Part shown: one piece after another, positions 34,744 through 46,591 of the stretch
Position numbering within the stretch: the first letter of the stretch is position 1
How the letters are laid out: every line of letters begins with the position of its first letter
From: Cladochytrium replicatum
Taxonomy: Eukaryota > Chytridiomycota > Chytridiomycetes > Cladochytriales > Cladochytriaceae
Direction: 5' to 3'
NCBI GenBank assembly: GCA_025526935.1
Contig: JAHLKD010000039.1
Location: 310,001 to 374,000 of the forward strand
Length of the DNA stretch: 64,000 nt
The notes under the pieces: generated by a model
The model's input: only the letters and a program-made list of their open reading frames with translations
Told to the model about the DNA's origin: nothing
The model's database searches: none
Program-made: the position numbers and the translations under genes

Positions 34744-36127
34744 ATGATGGGTGGAGGTATCGAATCCCAACAAAGTCTTCGGTCTCGGGTGCGAATCTCA
34801 CCGTTTAACTGAGTTTAGGATTCGGTGGATACGGCAACAACAGTCGTGGTGGTAGTGGTGGTGTTTTCGGTGGCTATGGGAACAGCGGAGGTGGCAACTA
34901 CATCGGAGGAAGTGGAGGTTACAGTGGAGGCGGTAGAAGTGGTTATGGCGGTGCAGGGAGAAGTGATGGGTATGGAGGCTTTGGTGGGAACTCTGGATAC
35001 GGTGGAGGAGGTGGGTGAGGAGGAGGAGGAGGAGGAGTTGGAGGCGGAGCATACAACCAAGGTAACTCTTATGATCCCAGCGGAGGAAACTTTGGGGGAG
35101 GAGGAGGCGGTGGAGGATTTATGGCTGACTCGCCAACAAACCCGTTTGGCTCACCAGGCGTTGGGGGCAGTCCTGGTGTCAAGAAGGCAAGCATGAACCA
35201 GAGCTTGAGGCCGGTCACGATAAAGCAAGTACTCGAGGCGAAGCAACCTGTAAATGATACTCCGTACACGATCGACGGTGTAGATGTAACGATGGTGTCG
35301 ATTGTTGGGAGGGTGATATCGGTAAGCCGGGCTTCCACGAATGTGTCGTACACGATCGATGATGGAACAGGACAGATTGACGTGAAAGAGTTCATGGACA
35401 ACTCTTCGAATGATGGTTCAACTGAAGAGGAGGGAAAAGCACCCATCGCGTACGCCCTAAGATTTCTTAAGAGTGATGATCTTGGTATTGAATCACTTCT
35501 CCAGGGAGGACCAGTACGTTAAGGTGGTAGCGCTTGTGAAGGTCTTGAACAAACGCATTATCACGGCCACGCGAACGCCTACTCTGCTTTCTTCACCAGA
35601 CGAGATCACATACCACAACTTGCAAGCATTGTACGGTCACCTTTATGCGGTTCGGGGACCTGCAGTAGGTCCATTTGTACCTTCAGCTCTTCTTAACTGA
35701 TCGAGTTTCTGATCCAGAATGCAAGCCGTGGCCCGCAATCGATGAGCATGAATGCCGGAGGAGGAGCGTATGGGGCATACAACGCCGGCGCAGGAAGTTA
35801 CGGAGGTCCGGGAATGGGTCAAAATTACGGTGGAGCTGGGAACGGACATCAAGTCGAGAGTGAACTGTCAGCACTTCAAGACAAGATTGTGAAGATTCTG
35901 AGCGGCGCACGGTTTAATGAGGGAATGGAAATTGCTTCGATTGTTCAACAACTCCGGGCTACAGCTTCCGAAGCGGACATACGGTGAGCTTTGATATTGA
36001 CAAAATCGTTTGTCAGGAGTTAATGATCTCCATCAACAGCAACGCTGCTGATTGTTTAGTAGGAGAAGGTCATGCATATTCCACGATTCACGAGGAGCAC
36101 ATACGGCTCACATCATTTGATAGTTAA
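34744..36127 (+). CDS. RFA2: Replication protein A 32-kDa subunit (RFA2/RPA2), with an in-frame stop
   Basis: Five exons fit: 34744-34756 (13 bp, MMGG), 34819-35449, 35505-35664, 35718-35983 and 36040-36127. All four introns are GT-AG and keep frame. The N-terminus is a Gly-rich stretch, as in other RPA32 proteins. An OB fold follows (VDVTMVSIVGRVISVSRAST, YTIDDGTGQIDVKEF, YVKVVALVKVLNKRIITATR) and then a C-terminal winged helix (SELSALQDKIVKIL.., VGEGHAYSTIHEEHIRLTSF). RPA32 is part of the single-stranded-DNA-binding trimer used in replication and repair. A TGA at 35016-35018 lies in frame in the Gly-rich part. It may be a sequence error, or translation may start at the ATG at 35121 (MADSPTNPFGSPG), which would give a normal-sized protein without the Gly-rich segment. 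Confidence 0.88.
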
Positions 36128-36805
36128 GCAATGATATCTCTATAATATTACATCGTTATGTTTCTATAAACGCTAAAAAAACTTCAAAAATGCGTGTCTT
36201 CGCACTGCTATCGTACCTCCTTCCACCTGGTTCATGAAACGACCCCGCTCTTGTTTGAGCCATCACGACTTGCTGCGACCATACTCTGTACGGATAGGAT
36301 CCTCAAACGTCGATAACGAATGCTATTTGAGGCGACTAACCGGTGATGATGAAGGCAATGCAGCGAAGAATCAGCTTGGACGGCGAAGCTAATGCATTGA
36401 GTTCCAAGGAATCGTTGAGTTTAACTTCAACCGGCCCGCTGCTAAGATCGCTTTAGGTCAAAAGGTCATGTCCCAGTTTCGATCCGCGTTGGCTGCTCTC
36501 AGCTTTGATTCGAAAGACAACCGAGCTAAACATTCGGCTTTGGTTTGAGACTGCTTCATTAGACAAGCGCGTGTCGTAGTGATTCGGAGTCTGGTTGACG
36601 AGGTGTTCTGGCCGATTTGAAGGTAGGGAAGTTCGATTTGAGGTTTTGCACGTCCTTACGCGAGGCGACGATGCGAAAGAGGTGGCGGAATTTGTTACGG
36701 TCGTCGAACGGCACTCGACATCCATCTCGAGGTTTTGATAAACAATCACATTTCTTACGCACTTTCCGTCCGTCCCCAATGCAGTTGCTGCCTATGCCAA
36801 CAATT

Positions 36806-36877
36806 GCATTGATCGACGGGGCTGCATTGATCGACGGGGCTGCATTGATCGACGGGGCTGCATTGATCGACGGGGCT
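36806..36877. repeat. 18-bp minisatellite, four perfect copies
   Basis: GCATTGATCGACGGGGCT is repeated four times without mismatch, between RFA2 and the pantothenate synthetase gene. It could be read as protein on either strand (ALIDGA or APSINA repeats), but neither frame has support as a gene. Confidence 0.95.
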
Positions 36878-37612
36878 GCACTCGGTGGTGGATTGAGGTG
36901 CATTTCTCATACGCTACAATTTACGGCGAAAGGGACACAACAGTTGCCAAGGCTAAATGGGTCAGCCAAAGCGAAAGAGCTTTTTTTTAGGGGAAAGCGT
37001 TGACTGCTTCGTAAGCGCTTTCATATGGTTAGGTTCCTTAACACAGCTGTCAGTCTCGCTCTCCGTTCACTTCTTATGCAGGAGTTGTTAACTACGCTGT
37101 TGAGGGCAGTACGTATGATCATGCCCTTTAGGTGGTGAGCGATGCTGCCACAGGGACCCGGTTGCGCTTCGGATGGCCAAACTGGCAATGGATTCGAGTT
37201 CTCAACTCGACGAGTAAGCATTTGGATTGTTTCTGAGGCACTAACACAACTCAAACGGTGTGTAGTACGACTCTGAAATGGCTTTTGAACAGGCAATGCT
37301 ACTCTCAGATCATTTTCACTGAAGGTGATGTATGTTCTGCACCCAGCTTCTTTGACCAACGCATTCATAGGGCTACGGGCATCTACAGCCAGTATTCAAA
37401 GGGCTATAAAATACATCGACAACAATCTATTGGTTGACTTGCATTCAGTCGTTGAGGTCACTTCTGTGCCCTGGTCCAGGTCCGGTCATTCTTCTTCGTT
37501 GCTCTCTCGCCTGCGGCAGTGGCGCAAAACAATGCTGCGCTTCTTCTCTGAGCAGATCTTCAGGACCGCAGCACCACATGCTGATCAGTGCCGTCGCATC
37601 TTTGGCAAATCT

Positions 37613-38892
37613 ATGTCATCGGAATCGCTGTCTTCAGGGGTGCGCAGAGGCGGAAGTACGTCGCCATTCTTGTCATGCACACTTGATCCAACTCTGACGT
37701 CAAATTCCAGCTTGGACATTCGAGGGTGGGAAGCTGACTGTCGTGGAAACAATCGCTGCATACAGAGCACTAAGGAATAAATGGTATCGTGAGGGTAAAT
37801 CGGTGGGTTTCGTACCGACAATGGTGAGTTTTGACCCGCATGATGTCGCAGAGAAGTTTATTCAGTCACGCTAGGGTGCTCTGCATGAAGGACACGTTTC
37901 TCTGGGTAACTGATCTTTTTGTTTCAATTGGCCCTCAATTTGACGCGCGGTCGGATGTATCTTAGTGAAGTTAGCCAAATCACAATGCGATGTGACAGTT
38001 AGCACGATCTTTGTGAACCCTGCCCAGTTTGCGCCGCATGAGGACCTTTCGAAATATCCGCGAACTTTAGAAGGTGACCTAATGCAGTTGGCTGAGGTCG
38101 GATGCAATATTGTCGTTGTTCCAAGTGTCGAAGAGATGTATCCGGCTGGAATCACCCTGAATGTGGCCGAGCAAACAGGAAGCTTTGTAGACGTGTTAGG
38201 ATTATCACACCAAATGTGAATGCCGTCGGGATTGGCGTTGCCTCCAAACAACTGACATTCATCACATTAGGGAAGGAAGCATCCGACCGCACTTTTTCCG
38301 CGGGGTCGCCACAATTGTCACCAAACTGTTCAATCTTATTGATCCAACTACTGCTTACTTCGGACAGAAGGACGCCCAGCAATGTGTCGTCATACGTGCT
38401 CTTGCTCGAGACCTTCTTTTTCCAGTAAACGTCCGCGTCGGAGCTACAGTACGCGAAGTGGATGGACTCGCCATGAGCTCCCGAAATAGATACCTCGGAC
38501 CAGTTCAACGATCTCGCATTGCGCCATCGCTGTACAAAGCTTTGTTGGCGGGGAAGGCGGTCTTTGACAAGGAAGTTGCAAGTGGCCGTCCGGTTGCACG
38601 AGAATCGATTTTGGCTGCTGCGAAAAGTGTCGTTGATGACGTGAAGAAAGAAGTGGAGGCTCTTAGAAGGTCACCAGACGTATCAAAGGATGATCAGCTT
38701 GAGGGTGGTTTGGATGACCTGACGAAAGTCGAACTAGAATACCTCAGCATCGCCAGCCCTCACAAGTTGGTCGAATTAGAACGTTTGGGGACTGAGGAGA
38801 ACAAAACGGCTATATTTTCAGGAGCGCTTCGAATTGGCAAAACGCGGATAATTGACAATATTTTGCTCGGAATGGAGGTTGATGAGTGGTGA
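37613..38892 (+). CDS. PAN6: Pantothenate synthetase (pantoate-beta-alanine ligase, PAN6)
   Basis: Five exons (37613-37655, 37711-37823, 37875-37905, 37966-38215, 38271-38892) keep one frame through GT-AG introns of about 50-60 bp. The protein shows the family signature: [36 protein letters not shown] (the HxGH nucleotide-binding motif), [50 protein letters not shown], and [12 protein letters not shown] (the KMSKS equivalent). It joins pantoate and beta-alanine using ATP, the last step to vitamin B5. A 31-bp exon ([10 protein letters not shown]) is correctly framed. The start at 37613 is the first ATG that lets the short first exon splice in frame, but a mitochondrial or longer leader is possible. 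Confidence 0.93.
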
Positions 38893-41800
38893 ACCTGTGC
38901 TGAACAGTGTAACGGACATTTCTTACGTCTAATGTGTTTTAATCAAACGATGCATTTCCAGATGCCGAAAAAAACGAGCTGACCACGCATTTACTGAAAG
39001 ATTTAAGGCGATTGTATTTCGAAAGTTAAAATAATCATCAAGCAGAAAGGAAAGGGAGATTATCTCTACCTTTCCGACTATGTGTACGAGATGTTACTAC
39101 ATCAAGCTGCAACAATTTTAAAGAAGCATTTCCCGATCCAAGTGAGAGGCCAAAGCAACGACCAGGCTCTCTTCGCTGATCCTTCCGCTGGTATGCCATG
39201 GTTTTTTAATGCTTCGTGTTGCACCAATCCGGCCAGGCAACTTGCTTCTGCAGCGATCGCGTACACTTCCAATGAACGCTTAGGTTCTGGCTGCGGGTGC
39301 TCTCCTTCTACGAGCCGCTGGTGAGATGCATGTTGCGCTTGAACAACTGGATGAGCGATTCCAGCCGAGATGGCGGGAACACCACGCGGGCATGTAGCAT
39401 GCATAGCAGTTTGTTGACTGCATTCAGATCCAAGAACCAGATTGCTTGACTTCGGAGGATGTGATGAAGGCTCCCACGCGGACGATCTCACCGCAGGCCC
39501 TTTCCATCGATCCTTGGGTTGCATTGTAATGATCGCGATCGAAGGTGGTAAGCTGGATGTTATGGGAATCAGAGATTTATAAACTGAAATGAGCAAACTT
39601 ACCATTCTTGGATCGAGTTCAGGACCACAAGGGGTCCACCGAACCATTGAGCTTGGATACTCTTTATCAAGAGATACGTTGGAAACCAATAGGTACTGTT
39701 GTCCAGTGCTGATCTACCTTATCGAGATACTTTTCCCGATTAAGTTTCGACAGTCGCTTAGTCGCTCCGTGGCAGTTATGTTAGTGTGAATTGCAAATAG
39801 AAGGCACATATTTCTGATTACGTTTTTCGCTGTGTTTTAGGACATCCGCAGTCCTGGAAGCTTCCATTGATGTGGATGGTTTGCATTATGTGGGTATCTT
39901 CATAGATCTTTAATGCATCGATTGTGCATAAGCTATGACCGCTTTCATCTTGTTTTGCTCCATGATGCTTTGGAACTCTGGTGGGCAAATTCCAATCTTA
40001 CTAGACGCAATGTTTACTGAGGTGAGGGTTTTGATAGCGTCCAATCAGAGGACGAGTACTGTTTATGCTCTTCACTATTGTTTGTATATTGTTAATTGTC
40101 AGGTGTCAGTTTTGATCTTGACGTTTGATCCAGGTGAGGGAAAGCAAGCGGATCGCTGTTGGAGTATTGCCCAGTGTGATGATGATTACTACTCTGGAGT
40201 TTGGAAACTTGGCGATAGTGGACAGTGTGCCTGTCCACTCCACCGCCGGAAGTCCAGAAGGTAATCAGAATTCCACATGTCATGATTTCCTCTGATTTGC
40301 AAAAAGTGGTGTTAGGCTTTCTCTTCTACACTTTGTGAGGTACTTCACCGAATTCCCATACGAAACGAAGGTGGAATACCAACCAAGAAGCTTACCTCAA
40401 TACCTGAAAATCATTTCCTTTGTCAGTATATGCCTCCTGCGAGACGAAAGTACGGACAACAAACGAACCCCGAGTGCTGGTAAACATTTATTATTGTGGT
40501 CTATTTTGACTGATTTTGTGTCGATGTTTCATGGGGGAATCCACGTTTCGCCCACGTCCCAATATCTCTTGGAATATCTCTGTAGCCAAGTTAGTGAATG
40601 TCACGGATTACCAAGCTGCGTTCTGATTTTTCTCTGGCCAGTATGTTCCACTCCCGAAAAGGAAGCTGCAAGCACATACTAAACCCGATAGTGTGTGTGA
40701 CCCAAGCGTTAGCAGATCACCTGGTGTTGATCTAATTTGATAGGTGCAGAAGTGACAGTTCATCAGAGGTTCACCACGAAATCTCCGCTGATGTGTTCAA
40801 ACGAAAGATATTATTCCTCGAAGATTCGTTTGTCAAAGATTGAATATTTTAGTCCTTTCCTTTCCAGGATGTTGTAGGAGTGAAAATAAAACTGGACGCA
40901 AAGGAGGGTTGGTCTGGGTCTGTCGGACAACCACTGAAGCTGATTACTGCTTTACAGAGTCAAAACGAATAATGCCACGAGAATCTCTAGAGTAGACAAT
41001 GGCAACTCCGTCATTAGGTGACCATTTGAAATTTCAGTAATGCGTGATCTAATCTGTCTGCTTGTAGTTGTGAGCAAGGAGAACTATTGGCTTCTGTTTA
41101 AATCACGCACAACGAACCGTCGCCTACCTATGCCATCACGACGAGCGTGTCTACACATTTGTCGCTTGTCGATGAACACTTGCCGTCCCCGCACCTCAAC
41201 ACCGCGGCCGATGTGGCCCCACGATCTAACCAGAACAAAGCACGCTCAAGACACAATCAGGGCGATGCCATGAAGATTTCGGATCATCAGCGCTCTTCAT
41301 TCCACCGTGCCAAACGCGCCAAAATTTAGAGAGCTTTCGTCTTCGTTTTGATCGCTCACATGAGTTGTGATCATCATCGCTGAAATCTCTGTCGTTGACA
41401 TATGTGAATATATTCTCATTGAACAGCACATTGAGAATCGATAATAGATCATGTTTAAGCACCAAAAATGTTACCCAGTGTCCAACAAGCCGACGGGCGG
41501 GCTACATCCAAAATCAACTCAATTCTCTTTTCTCGGCACAACACAGTCATTCTTGGTTCCTGTAACGTGGTCAATTGGTCGCTTTAATTGTGCGGTCCAG
41601 TTCCTCCATTGTCTTTGGATGGATCAGGAGCAGTGCAATCCTCAGAACCACAAACAGGTACCTGGGATACAACACTGATTTGAAAGCGGAAATGATAGTA
41701 TGGTACTGGCTGCATTCGCCTTTATCGTTTCACCAAGGAGGACGAGGTTTTCTGTGCCGGAGTAGCGCACATATAGTGTTACGACATGACGGCGATGCTG

Positions 41801-43353
41801 TGAGCAAGCAGAACCAACAAAATTATGAAAGCTTTGACCACCAGCCGATTATGGGCTCCACAACATTGGACATTTTCTAATTCAAGCTGATACAGTGTCT
41901 ATGCAAAAACGCTGCGGCTTCACCTAGATTCCAAGCAAGGATACAAAAATTGAGAGCATATGCTGATACAACCTGATCGGATGGACTTTCCAAAACCATT
42001 GTCAAATCAAGTACTAGCAGCTTTAGTCTGCAGATGATACCTCTCCTTCCTGTTCATCAAACTTCCCCGTACCTCAACGCAGCAGCTGCTGGTGCCGCCT
42101 TCGCCAAAACGGAGCATGTGCAAGAATGTAGTATATATTATCGCAGATTCCATTGGGATTTCGGATCACAAGTGTGCCAGCTCCACCATGGCAAACGGGG
42201 AAACACCGGGTTCAATCTGACAAGCAAATCAGAATTTCGAAGTTTCTGAACAGGACTGACTAATCAGATATTCTCGAGCAGAATCACAATGGTAAAACCG
42301 AATTATTTTCTGATTTTCTTTCTCTGAGAGATACTTGCAATTTTGAAGATCCTTGACTAAAGCTAACTCATCCTTGAATATCTATATGTCTACATTGCTG
42401 CCTAACCGATTCCGCAACCTCTGGAGAAGCGTCATCGAGAGGAGGTAGTGGGAATCGTGACTTTGGTTGTTCCATCAAGTTCAGATGGGAGACAGTGAGG
42501 AAACCTCCGAGTCAATTTCCGCCGAAGGAGACACAAATGCGCCTTGATCAATGCCGTCAACTTCCGAGACCTCCACTCGATCATTGTGAGTGCGATCATA
42601 ATGTCGTCAAAAGGTGGCTACCTGCAGCCAGCGACCCTGGCACACCCGAGCAGTTGTGAGGCCACGCCAGCACATCCCCCGTCGCAACAGTTGCGCAAAG
42701 TTCGTAACATGTGAATTGCGAGAGATGTCGAAGATGATTTCTGCCTGGTACCGACGGTCCGTTTTGAGATTGGATTGCCCATTGCAAGAATATCAAAGTC
42801 AAAACATGACAAACTTACTCTCTCACTTTGCTGTAGAAGATAATCATCAGATATGCAGGATAGTTGTTAGAAATAGAAGTGGGTGTCCATTTTGTAGCAA
42901 TGTAGACTTGGTCACAACAGCAGTGTACTGATGGGATTGCAATTAAGGTTCAGAAAAATGAATCCTAAATATCATTGATGTCCTACGACAACTGAAATCC
43001 TTCCAAACTTTACGCTTATTCTTTCCGGTTACATCGGACCTTTTCTTCACTTTTTTGAGTCTCTTTTTTGTCCTCGTGAAACTATTCTACATTGGCGGCT
43101 TTGCCGAGTTCATTTTCATTCGGAATGATTAGAATCCAGAAAATTGGATGTAAGGAAAGGTCAGATATTTGGGTTCAAAGAGAAAAAGAAGGGCAGCAGA
43201 CACAATGCCAGAAATTAGGCGATTTATGTATTAAGCGACGGCATAACAATAAGCGTTAAAAGTAGCGCCCAAGTCATGAAACGGGAACCATGAATGAATG
43301 TCACGCAAGTGAATGCACATCAAAAAGCAATATTTTCCTTAACAATGTCCAAT
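38893..43353. other. Gene desert with decayed duplicated segments
   Basis: About 4.5 kb with no supported gene. Two segments, 41160-41330 and 42050-42225, are related. Shared blocks include CCC(G)CACCTCAAC/CCGTACCTCAAC, GAT.CCAT..GATTTCGGATCA and TCCACC.TG.CAAACG. They look like two old copies of one gene or element that has since decayed. The minus-strand frame at 39102-39689 is long (195 codons) but has no domain and no clean splice partners. Confidence 0.45.
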
Positions 43354-43437
43354 CTTAAAATTGTACCGAAGGCAGTTCGCTGCAAACTTTCGAAGCTTAA
43401 AATATGCCGACGGCAGTTCGCTGCAAACTTTCGTGTG
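43354..43437. repeat. Two-copy tandem repeat of 42 bp
   Basis: Copy 1 (43354-43395) and copy 2 (43396-43437) share CTTAAAAT, then GGCAGTTCGCTGCAAACTTT followed by CG. They lie just after the stop of the HAP2 gene, in its likely 3' untranslated region. Confidence 0.9.
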
Positions 43438-43450
43438 CGAAAGAAAGTAA

Positions 43451-44280
43451 TTAAGTCGGGGACTGCATGACGAGGCCACCGATGTGTGATACAGCCTGTG
43501 CGCGCCCAGGTTTACCCTCGACATGCGACTGAGGTAGTTGCTGAGGGTGCTGATATTGATGAGGTTGCTGTGGCTGTTGTTGCTGTTGCTGGGCAGCGAG
43601 AGCAGCCATTTCCGCGGCCGACAAGAAGCGTCCTCCAGGACCGCGCGGCCTACGCATTGCATGTTTATGTCTCGATTCATGAATATAGCCTTGTTGCTGG
43701 TGAGATGTGTAAATACTGGAGATCACGTCGAGGGAGAATCAGCTCACCTTGTCTTTCTTAGCCGACTTGTGGGCCGCTTCCCATCGGGCACGTGCTTCTC
43801 GTCTCTTTAATATCCGATGATACTGTTTTGCATTTACGTACAGTGGCTCATCTTGTTGACCAGAACTAGTAACCGGAGCAGCCGCAGCAGCAGTAACAGC
43901 TGCGCCAGGGAAAGCGTGTGGTGAAGATGTAGATGGAGAGGTAGACGAAGCAGGAGACAGCGGCGTAATAATGGACGTCACGGCTGAAATTGATTGTGAT
44001 ACCGGCGCGGGGCCAGGAGCGTTCCCTGATGATTGCGGCTGTTCGCTAAAGTGCGAGATGTTAGGTGGCAGATGCTGAAGTTGAGATTGGCCGTCCGATG
44101 GTGGTCCGACTGAGATATGTGCTGGGGGTGCAAGAAAGATGTGCGAAAGCTGTTGGGGATAAGCTTGGTGTTGTGGAGCTGGCAGGACCGTCGGCTGGGC
44201 AGGCTTGAAAGACGAGCAATCAGATATGGCGATGGGCACACAGCCAAGCAGACACATACCCAGTGCGGTTGGTGATCCAT
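43451..44280 (-). CDS. HAP2: CCAAT-binding factor subunit HAP2 (NF-YA)
   Basis: Three exons: 44280-44260 (21 bp, MDHQPHW), 44203-43748 and 43696-43451. The first intron is GTATGT..TTTCAAG, the second GTGAGC..TCACCAG; both keep frame. The conserved NF-YA core is complete across the second junction: DEPLYVNAKQYHRILKRREA (subunit association), then QQGYIHESRHKHAMRRPRG and PGGRFLSAAEM (DNA contact, CCAAT box). The N-terminal half is Pro/Ser/Gln-rich, as expected for an activation region. HAP2 joins HAP3 and HAP5 (histone-fold partners) to bind CCAAT boxes, and in yeast controls respiration genes. A short poly-Gln stretch follows the core. Nothing is missing. Confidence 0.95.
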
Positions 44281-44962
44281 TTGGGCTAGCGCTTTCTATT
44301 GGGTGGAGGCAGATGTTGGTAGTGGTTGGGGGAAGGCCAATCAAATTTGAGCAAAGCCACGATGTGCATGATCCAATCGAGTTTTAATGTTTCAAGAAAA
44401 CGATACATGAAAACGGAGTCACCACTGGCATCAAAAATGTTGAAAACTCTCATTTTCCTCTCAATTTATGTTGTGCGGCGGATTTTTCGGCTTTCCGAAT
44501 TGTTTCTTGTCGGGCATAGTGAACGTCCCCGAAGCTCTGCACGACAACATTCTATTCGAGAGTATGGCTCATCTCCTAATTAGAAAGCATACAAATATAA
44601 GCATACACCTTTTAAGGTGGGGATTTGACGTTCATCGGCAGGTCATGATTTAACCAATAGAAAGTCAGAGGAACGAATTGAGCAGCAATGTGAGTGAGGA
44701 TCACAAAACAGCAGATGAAGATTGGCACGTTGGGGAACCAAAAGAGTTCTTGCGCATAACACAGAAATTGGAAACCTTTGGGCGAATTGATTTGACTCTA
44801 TGCCGAACAAGCTGTTTGAAGTGCGATTGAGTAAGAACTATACTTTAAGGATGAAGTGAACATTTGCACTACCAAAACAAAAGAAATTGGATAGAGTCCG
44901 AATAAGGTGGTTGGAAGTGTGCAAGGGGAACCGTTGACCCGCCACCGGTTGACGGAAGAAGT

Positions 44963-45255
44963 ACTACCACATATCTTCCCAACTGGTCAGGACCGGTCAA
45001 AACACTTCCAGTCGTGAAAGTAGAGAAAAATTGCGGTAGGATTTAGGAACAAAACAGAATTAGCAAATAAACTACTGCGCTTGATCTCAACCATTCAGGA
45101 ACATCCAAAGCGATCGTGAAAGTCGAGTTCAAAGTGCGGTAGTATATTTTATCAACTAAGAAGGGGGAGATTATGCGCATCTACCGCTCCAAATCCCGAC
45201 CTGTCAGGAACAACTTCAGTTCGTGACAGTCGAGTTAAAAGTGCGGTAGATGGTG
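44963..45255. repeat. Three-unit array of hairpin-forming repeats, about 109-bp period
   Basis: Three diverged units start at about 44963, 45071 and 45181. Each begins with a CTAC(C/T)(G/A)C-like block, has CAGGA(A/C)C in the middle, and ends with TCGTGA(A/C)AGT.GAG then (T/G)TGCGGTAG. In unit 3 the ends CTACCGC and GCGGTAG are inverted repeats, and an inner pair (CGACCTGTCA and TGACAGTCG) allows a second stem with one bulged base. The units have the look of small non-autonomous elements or of arrayed structured RNAs. Confidence 0.7.
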
Positions 45256-45289
45256 CCCGGAAAATGGACCAGATCATGGAGAATAAAAG

Positions 45290-45462
45290 GCGAGCCTAAA
45301 CTTACTCGTTCCCCTGAAGACGGCTTTAGGCCATTTTCAAAAATTGACGACGATCAGCAGAGGAGACACGTAAGTTTGGGGTCGCCCGCCCACGTCGGCA
45401 CAAAAGTGAAGCAAAGAAAAGGAACAATTGTTCGAGGCTGAACTTACTCGTTCCCCTGAAGA
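45290..45462. repeat. Direct repeat, 31 bp, 142-bp spacing
   Basis: Copies at 45290-45320 and 45432-45462 share CGAG.CT.AACTTACTCG and TTCCCCTGAAGA. Read on the minus strand each ends in GAACGAGTAAGTT, which looks like an exon end plus a 5' splice site. Confidence 0.8.
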
Positions 45463-46402
45463 AGGTCGATCACACATTCCAAATCTGATCCGATTGTGGC
45501 AAGCGTCGGCAGAGATAACGAGAAAGCTCAGCGTCGAGAGCAGATGTGCCCAAGAAGATAAAGAAGGAAGGAGAAGAACTGGGCTAAATACCTGTTGTAG
45601 TTCGAACATGGTGTTCACGATCACGATCTGCGATGAATGGTGTCAGAAGTTGAAGTGTCGAGTAGGAGCTGTTGCAGGTGGGCTGATTGAATTGAGGGGA
45701 AAGGGTTTCTATTTAACTGTTGGCGGAGGTTGGCGGGGATTTCTCTGGAACGCGTTTGGACCAGGGCGGAGGGTGCGCAGAAGCGGGACGCACCTCGCGT
45801 CGGAGGTCCCATATTCACCAGAAATCTGGATCACGCTGATCGACCGTTCGGAGCTGAGGGGGCACAACTGAGCACAGCTACACAAAGTATTGTTAGTGAT
45901 TTAATGTCCCTAACGTGTGACCTTTTTTCCTATCGTGTATGAAACATACATTTCCTACGTTATTAAACTATGTTGACCGTCTAGACCACGTAAGCCACAT
46001 CAACTTAAAAGATTGCAATACACGTACATATCTATTAACTTTGAAAAATGGGATAAGAAATTTTCGATAGTAGTGGAATTTAGAACTTCTCGCAGAGCCC
46101 GCACCTGTTCAGCATGTGAGTCAACCGAATCGATGTTTCCACCGAATTCTTTGTGGTTTACCAAACGCTGTTGCCACCAAAGTTTTTAATCAACTGTAGT
46201 CTTATTGTTTTCGGCCGGTCACGCAATTGACTTACATATACTCACAATGTACTGTGCGAAAAAAAAGCACTGTTCAATTTGGACTAGCAGCTCTCTTGAG
46301 AAAATTTTTCTCAACTACCCAGTGTTTCCTGCAACTTTTTTGCTTTTGACCCCAGTTTGCACTAGTGCGGCTACACTTGTCCATTGGTGCCCCGCCAATT
46401 AC

Positions 46403-46591
46403 TTAGGTCGCTTCCATCTGAGAACTCTTCTTTAACGCCGCCTCCATCCTTTGCTTCATGTTTACTATGTTTTTCAAGGAAAGCCGTTCCAGGAGAGACA
46501 TCTTTTGAGAGAGCTCCGTCATCTTCGTTGAAACTGTTGATCTCACACCGAGTTGTGTTTCTCCAGACTTGTCTTGTTCTTGGAGATGCAT
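46403..46591 (-). CDS. Small coiled-coil ORF, doubtful
   Basis: A 62-residue frame starting at an ATG and rich in Lys, Glu, Met, Ser and Leu (VSTKMTELSQKMSLLERLSL, KNIVNMKQRMEAALKKSSQM) would form one helix. A CAG acceptor precedes it, so it could also be the last exon of a longer gene. No family is recognised and no upstream exon is evident. Confidence 0.25.
   Translation of the reverse strand: MHLQEQDKSGETQLGVRSTVSTKMTELSQKMSLLERLSLKNIVNMKQRMEAALKKSSQMEAT

Larger units (their letters stand above)
44281..46402. other. Spacer between HAP2 and the kinase-GEF region
   Basis: Most of this 2.1-kb stretch has no supported gene. Its clear features are the hairpin repeat array at 44963-45255 and the direct repeat at 45290-45462. 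Small minus-strand frames (45337-45624 and 45621-45818) lack domains; I do not call them. Confidence 0.5.

Noticed and set aside
34755-34800. tRNA-like T-loop strings (ATCGAATCCC and GGTGCGAATCTCACC)
   Set aside because: No matching acceptor, D-arm or anticodon arm; the stretch is the first intron of RFA2.
36559-37003. Repeat proteins read through the 18-bp minisatellite on either strand
   Set aside because: Open frames are a by-product of a repeat unit divisible by three.
37034-37042. TTCCTTAAC (U12-type branch site) upstream of PAN6
   Set aside because: Intergenic, with no matching 5' site or split frame; a 9-mer of this kind is expected by chance in a window of this size.
39102-39689. 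195-codon minus-strand frame
   Set aside because: No domain, composition unlike the real genes here, and it is isolated in a gene desert.
43335-43343. TTCCTTAAC near the 3' end of HAP2
   Set aside because: On the strand opposite to HAP2 and outside any exon structure.
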